From Promethearchaeota archaeon (lineage in GTDB: Archaea; Asgardarchaeota; Lokiarchaeia; Sigynarchaeales; SOKP01): DNA of 64,000 bases. Position numbers and translations under genes: made by a program. Positions within the stretch are counted from its first letter, which is position 1; each line of letters begins with the position of its first letter. Of the stretch, positions 62,062 to 64,000 are shown piece after piece. The notes below the pieces were generated by a model. That model saw only the letters and a program-made list of their open reading frames with translations. It was not told the origin of the DNA and did not search any database. Location of the stretch: NCBI GenBank assembly GCA_019058515.1, contig JAHPYY010000111.1, forward strand, positions 1 through 64,000. Direction: 5' to 3'.

Positions 62062-63195
62062 TTAATCGTTTTCTTTTTCTCTATAAATGTCCTCTTCCCT
62101 ATATTCCTCGCTAAATACATCTTGAATTAGGGCTAATAAACTTATTTCTATCTCGATTTGTTTTAAACTATCGTTTGTTTTATATTCCGTATAGGGAATA
62201 CAATAAAGAAGTAAGTTGTAAAATAAAATTGAGAACAGTAAGAAGACCAGGAAAATGTTAATTATAGGATCTATGGGATAAATAATGATTTTAATAAATC
62301 CAGTCAATAGATTTTTAATAAATTTATTGACAATTAAATTTGTGGTAATGCAAACTATTACAACGATATTGAAGAATCCTAAGTAGAAATGCATTGGTTT
62401 ATAATTATTATTGTAATAATCGAATTTCTTATTTACTACATCCAACTTCTCTTTAATCTCGTTATAATTAAAAAAATTGCTTATACTCTGAGTATAATCA
62501 AACAGTAAATTAATTTTTTTCTTGAAAATTAGGAAGAGTTTCCTAATAAAGGGGTATTCCATCTTTTCGATAGTATTTTTGTTTGTTTCAATTAATAGAG
62601 ACAAAAAAAAGGCGATAACTAGACATAAATAAACGAAAAACATCGTATTCATCACATTAATAAAAGTAAATAAGATAGAAATGAACAATACCACTGATTT
62701 ATAACTTATTTTTGTAAAGGTAAACAATTTGACATGAGAATTTTGTTTTTTTAGATAGTAATCGATTTCATTTTCCATTTCATCGATACTTAACTCCATC
62801 TTGGACAATACATCTTCAAACGTGTGATAATATTCGTTCTTTAGTTTTAGACTCCGGTTTTCTTCTAAAAAACGGAAAAATTTTCTAAAAGAAAAAATAT
62901 CTGCCGCTTGAAATCTATTGCTTAGTCTGAACAACACAAAGAAAAGAATTAAGCTTGGAATGATTATAAATACGAATATTATCATGCAAATGAACAAGCC
63001 AGAGAGGAAGTTATACAATAAAATTATCGAAAATAGAAACTGATTATAGGTAATAATCAAATTTACGAAAAACTCAGAGAGAAAAAGGTTTAACAAGACA
63101 ATTATATAGGAAAAGGTGTAGAGTGCGATTAGCACTTTTAAAACTGTCTTAATAAGTGGAAAATACCAAGTAATAAACGAATCTACTTTTCTCAT
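62062..63195 (-). CDS. Polytopic membrane protein of unknown function
   Basis: 377 residues with about seven to eight hydrophobic helices and a central charged segment (about 105-160) that may be cytoplasmic. No motif recognised. AT-rich codons (Lys/Ile/Phe/Asn), like its surroundings. It converges with the CPBP gene. Confidence 0.6.
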   Translation of the reverse strand: MRKVDSFITWYFPLIKTVLKVLIALYTFSYIIVLLNLFLSEFFVNLIITYNQFLFSIILLYNFLSGLFICMIIFVFIIIPSLILFFVLFRLSNRFQAADIFSFRKFFRFLEENRSLKLKNEYYHTFEDVLSKMELSIDEMENEIDYYLKKQNSHVKLFTFTKISYKSVVLFISILFTFINVMNTMFFVYLCLVIAFFLSLLIETNKNTIEKMEYPFIRKLFLIFKKKINLLFDYTQSISNFFNYNEIKEKLDVVNKKFDYYNNNYKPMHFYLGFFNIVVIVCITTNLIVNKFIKNLLTGFIKIIIYPIDPIINIFLVFLLFSILFYNLLLYCIPYTEYKTNDSLKQIEIEISLLALIQDVFSEEYREEDIYREKEND

Positions 63196-63269
63196 GCTTT
63201 TTAATTAAGCATTAAGTTTTGATTAATTTTAAGGTAGGCATTTTCAAATTATGATTTAAAGCCTTATAA

Positions 63270-63393
63270 CTATTTTTGGTTTTTTTTTGAGATTCTTTGA
63301 AAAATTTTTTTTTCAAACATTTTTATTCGAAATATTTTTTGAAAAAAAAAACTTTCAAGCGAATTTCTTTTGAAAAAAATTCTTTTCAAAAAC
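63270..63393. repeat. Array of TTTGAAAA/TTTTCAAA inverted repeats
   Basis: Several copies of TTTGAA- and TTCAAA-type motifs alternate in about 120 bases of almost pure A/T, for example TTTGAAAAA with TTTTTCAAA at 63296-63317. It lies upstream of the sugar-binding protein gene and may be a regulator-binding or DNA-bending region. Low complexity could also explain it. Confidence 0.3.
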
Positions 63394-63478
63394 TTAATTT
63401 GTAAAAAAAAAGAAGATTTATAAGTAATAAAATTAAAATTGTTCAATAGCAAAGAATTTAATAAAAAGTGAAAGAGAT

Positions 63479-64000
63479 ATGGAAACAAAAACTAAATATG
63501 CTCTCGGACTCATTTTAGCTATTGTAATTACAGCAGGCGTGGTAGGCGGGGTTTCTTTCGTTGCGTTTGGACCAAGACCAACATCAAATACTCTTGAAAT
63601 ATATCATTGGTGGACATCAGGAGGAGAGGCAGCTGCGATAGCGGCTCTTATTGATGTATTTGAGGACGATTATCCTGACGTTACGGTTATTCAAAGCCCA
63701 GTTTCGGGAGGAGCAGGGTATACAATGTTAGGGATTATAAAATCATTAGTATTGGCGGGAGAGGCTCCAGATGCTTTTCAAATGCACGCGGGATACGAAG
63801 GTGCCCCCTACTATGATGCGGACTTATTAGAACCTATTGATAATGTGTGGACAGCCGAATTGAAGGCGGCTGTTCCCGATGTAGTTGAAGATATGAACAA
63901 ATTTGGTGATCATTACTATTCAATGCCCGTAAACATTCATCGGAGCAATATAGTTTGGTATAATATGAAAGCACTTACCGATGTTGGTATCAATCCTAAC
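63479..64000 (+). CDS. ABC transporter sugar-binding protein (extracellular family 1), 3' end cut by the window
   Basis: 174 codons are visible. Residues 8-32 are a hydrophobic N-terminal anchor with no lipobox Cys. The mature part starts with LEIYHWWTSGGEAAAIAALI, then APDAFQMHAGYEGAPY, typical of maltose/sugar family-1 binding proteins. It should deliver a sugar to a membrane permease that would lie further downstream. The stop is outside the window. Confidence 0.9.
   Translation, partial: METKTKYALGLILAIVITAGVVGGVSFVAFGPRPTSNTLEIYHWWTSGGEAAAIAALIDVFEDDYPDVTVIQSPVSGGAGYTMLGIIKSLVLAGEAPDAFQMHAGYEGAPYYDADLLEPIDNVWTAELKAAVPDVVEDMNKFGDHYYSMPVNIHRSNIVWYNMKALTDVGINPN

Noticed and set aside
63270..63488. 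72-codon minus-strand frame rich in Phe/Leu/Lys
   Set aside because: It is the translation of the A/T repeat tract and overlaps the sugar-binding protein start; no protein-like pattern.
1..64000. CRISPR arrays, insertion sequences, integrases or prophage genes
   Set aside because: No regularly spaced repeats, transposase motifs or phage structural genes were recognised.

Overview
The window reads as chromosomal DNA of an Asgard archaeon, most likely of the Lokiarchaeia type. The base composition is strongly AT-rich and genes are preceded by TATA-like boxes. It encodes an archaeal histone, Sm-like proteins, archaeal ThiC and a ThiD-ThiN fusion, and a tungsten aldehyde:ferredoxin oxidoreductase. 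It also has features known mainly from Asgards and eukaryotes: two tandem Roadblock-Rab GTPases, a full RING-H2 finger fused to a TPR-like region, and a longin/roadblock-type protein. No rRNA, CRISPR array, insertion sequence or integrase was seen. The lineage is an inference from gene content, not a phylogeny.

Layout. 0.2-9.5 kb: a VOC protein, thiamine synthesis (thiC convergent with thiDN), the RING protein, two paralogous Roadblock-GTPases, a LeuB-family dehydrogenase and a nucleoside deaminase. 9.5-18 kb: a candidate ncRNA, the histone gene, an MscL channel broken by an in-frame TGA, and an aldehyde oxidoreductase with two MoaD/ThiS-like partners, with a GPH sugar symporter on each side. 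A tRNA-Arg(CCT) with two introns follows. 18-32 kb: small zinc-ribbon proteins, Sm proteins, a large phosphoesterase, a 2-oxoacid oxidoreductase gamma-like subunit with a non-ATG start, dihydrolipoyl dehydrogenase, glycerate 2-kinase, an acidic Ig-like multidomain protein, an FG-GAP-like propeller protein, a longin-like protein and an Fe-S protein. 32-42 kb: an SDR, an alpha/beta hydrolase, several unknowns, and a cysteine-centred cluster. That cluster has two DUF2284 proteins, an HxlR regulator, a 37-residue Cys-rich micropeptide behind a perfect palindrome, and a C_GCAxxG_C_C protein.

42-57 kb is an acyl-CoA module: two crotonases, a 3-hydroxyacyl-CoA dehydrogenase, an acyl-CoA ligase, a CrtI-like oxidoreductase, and an operon of two thiolase-fold proteins plus two DUF35 OB-fold/zinc proteins. 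It is interleaved with a cytoplasmic DMSO-reductase-type Mo/W enzyme and its four-cluster ferredoxin, and a DM13 protein. Both thiolase-fold proteins lack the usual catalytic residues, so they are probably not ordinary thiolases. 57-64 kb: a frame-broken PlsY region running into a CTP-dependent lipid-kinase-like domain, an ICMT methyltransferase divergent from a TetR regulator with matching palindromes, an AAC(3)-type acetyltransferase plus a decayed copy of its 3' end, a CPBP protease, a membrane protein, and the start of a sugar-binding protein cut by the window edge.

The best candidates for something undescribed are the Cys-rich cluster at 36.3-39.6 kb, the asymmetric GTPase pair at 4.3-7.5 kb, and the non-canonical thiolase/DUF35 operon. 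Several frame breaks lie in homopolymers or next to single-base changes. They may be real decay or residual sequence error, so read evidence is needed before biology is built on them.
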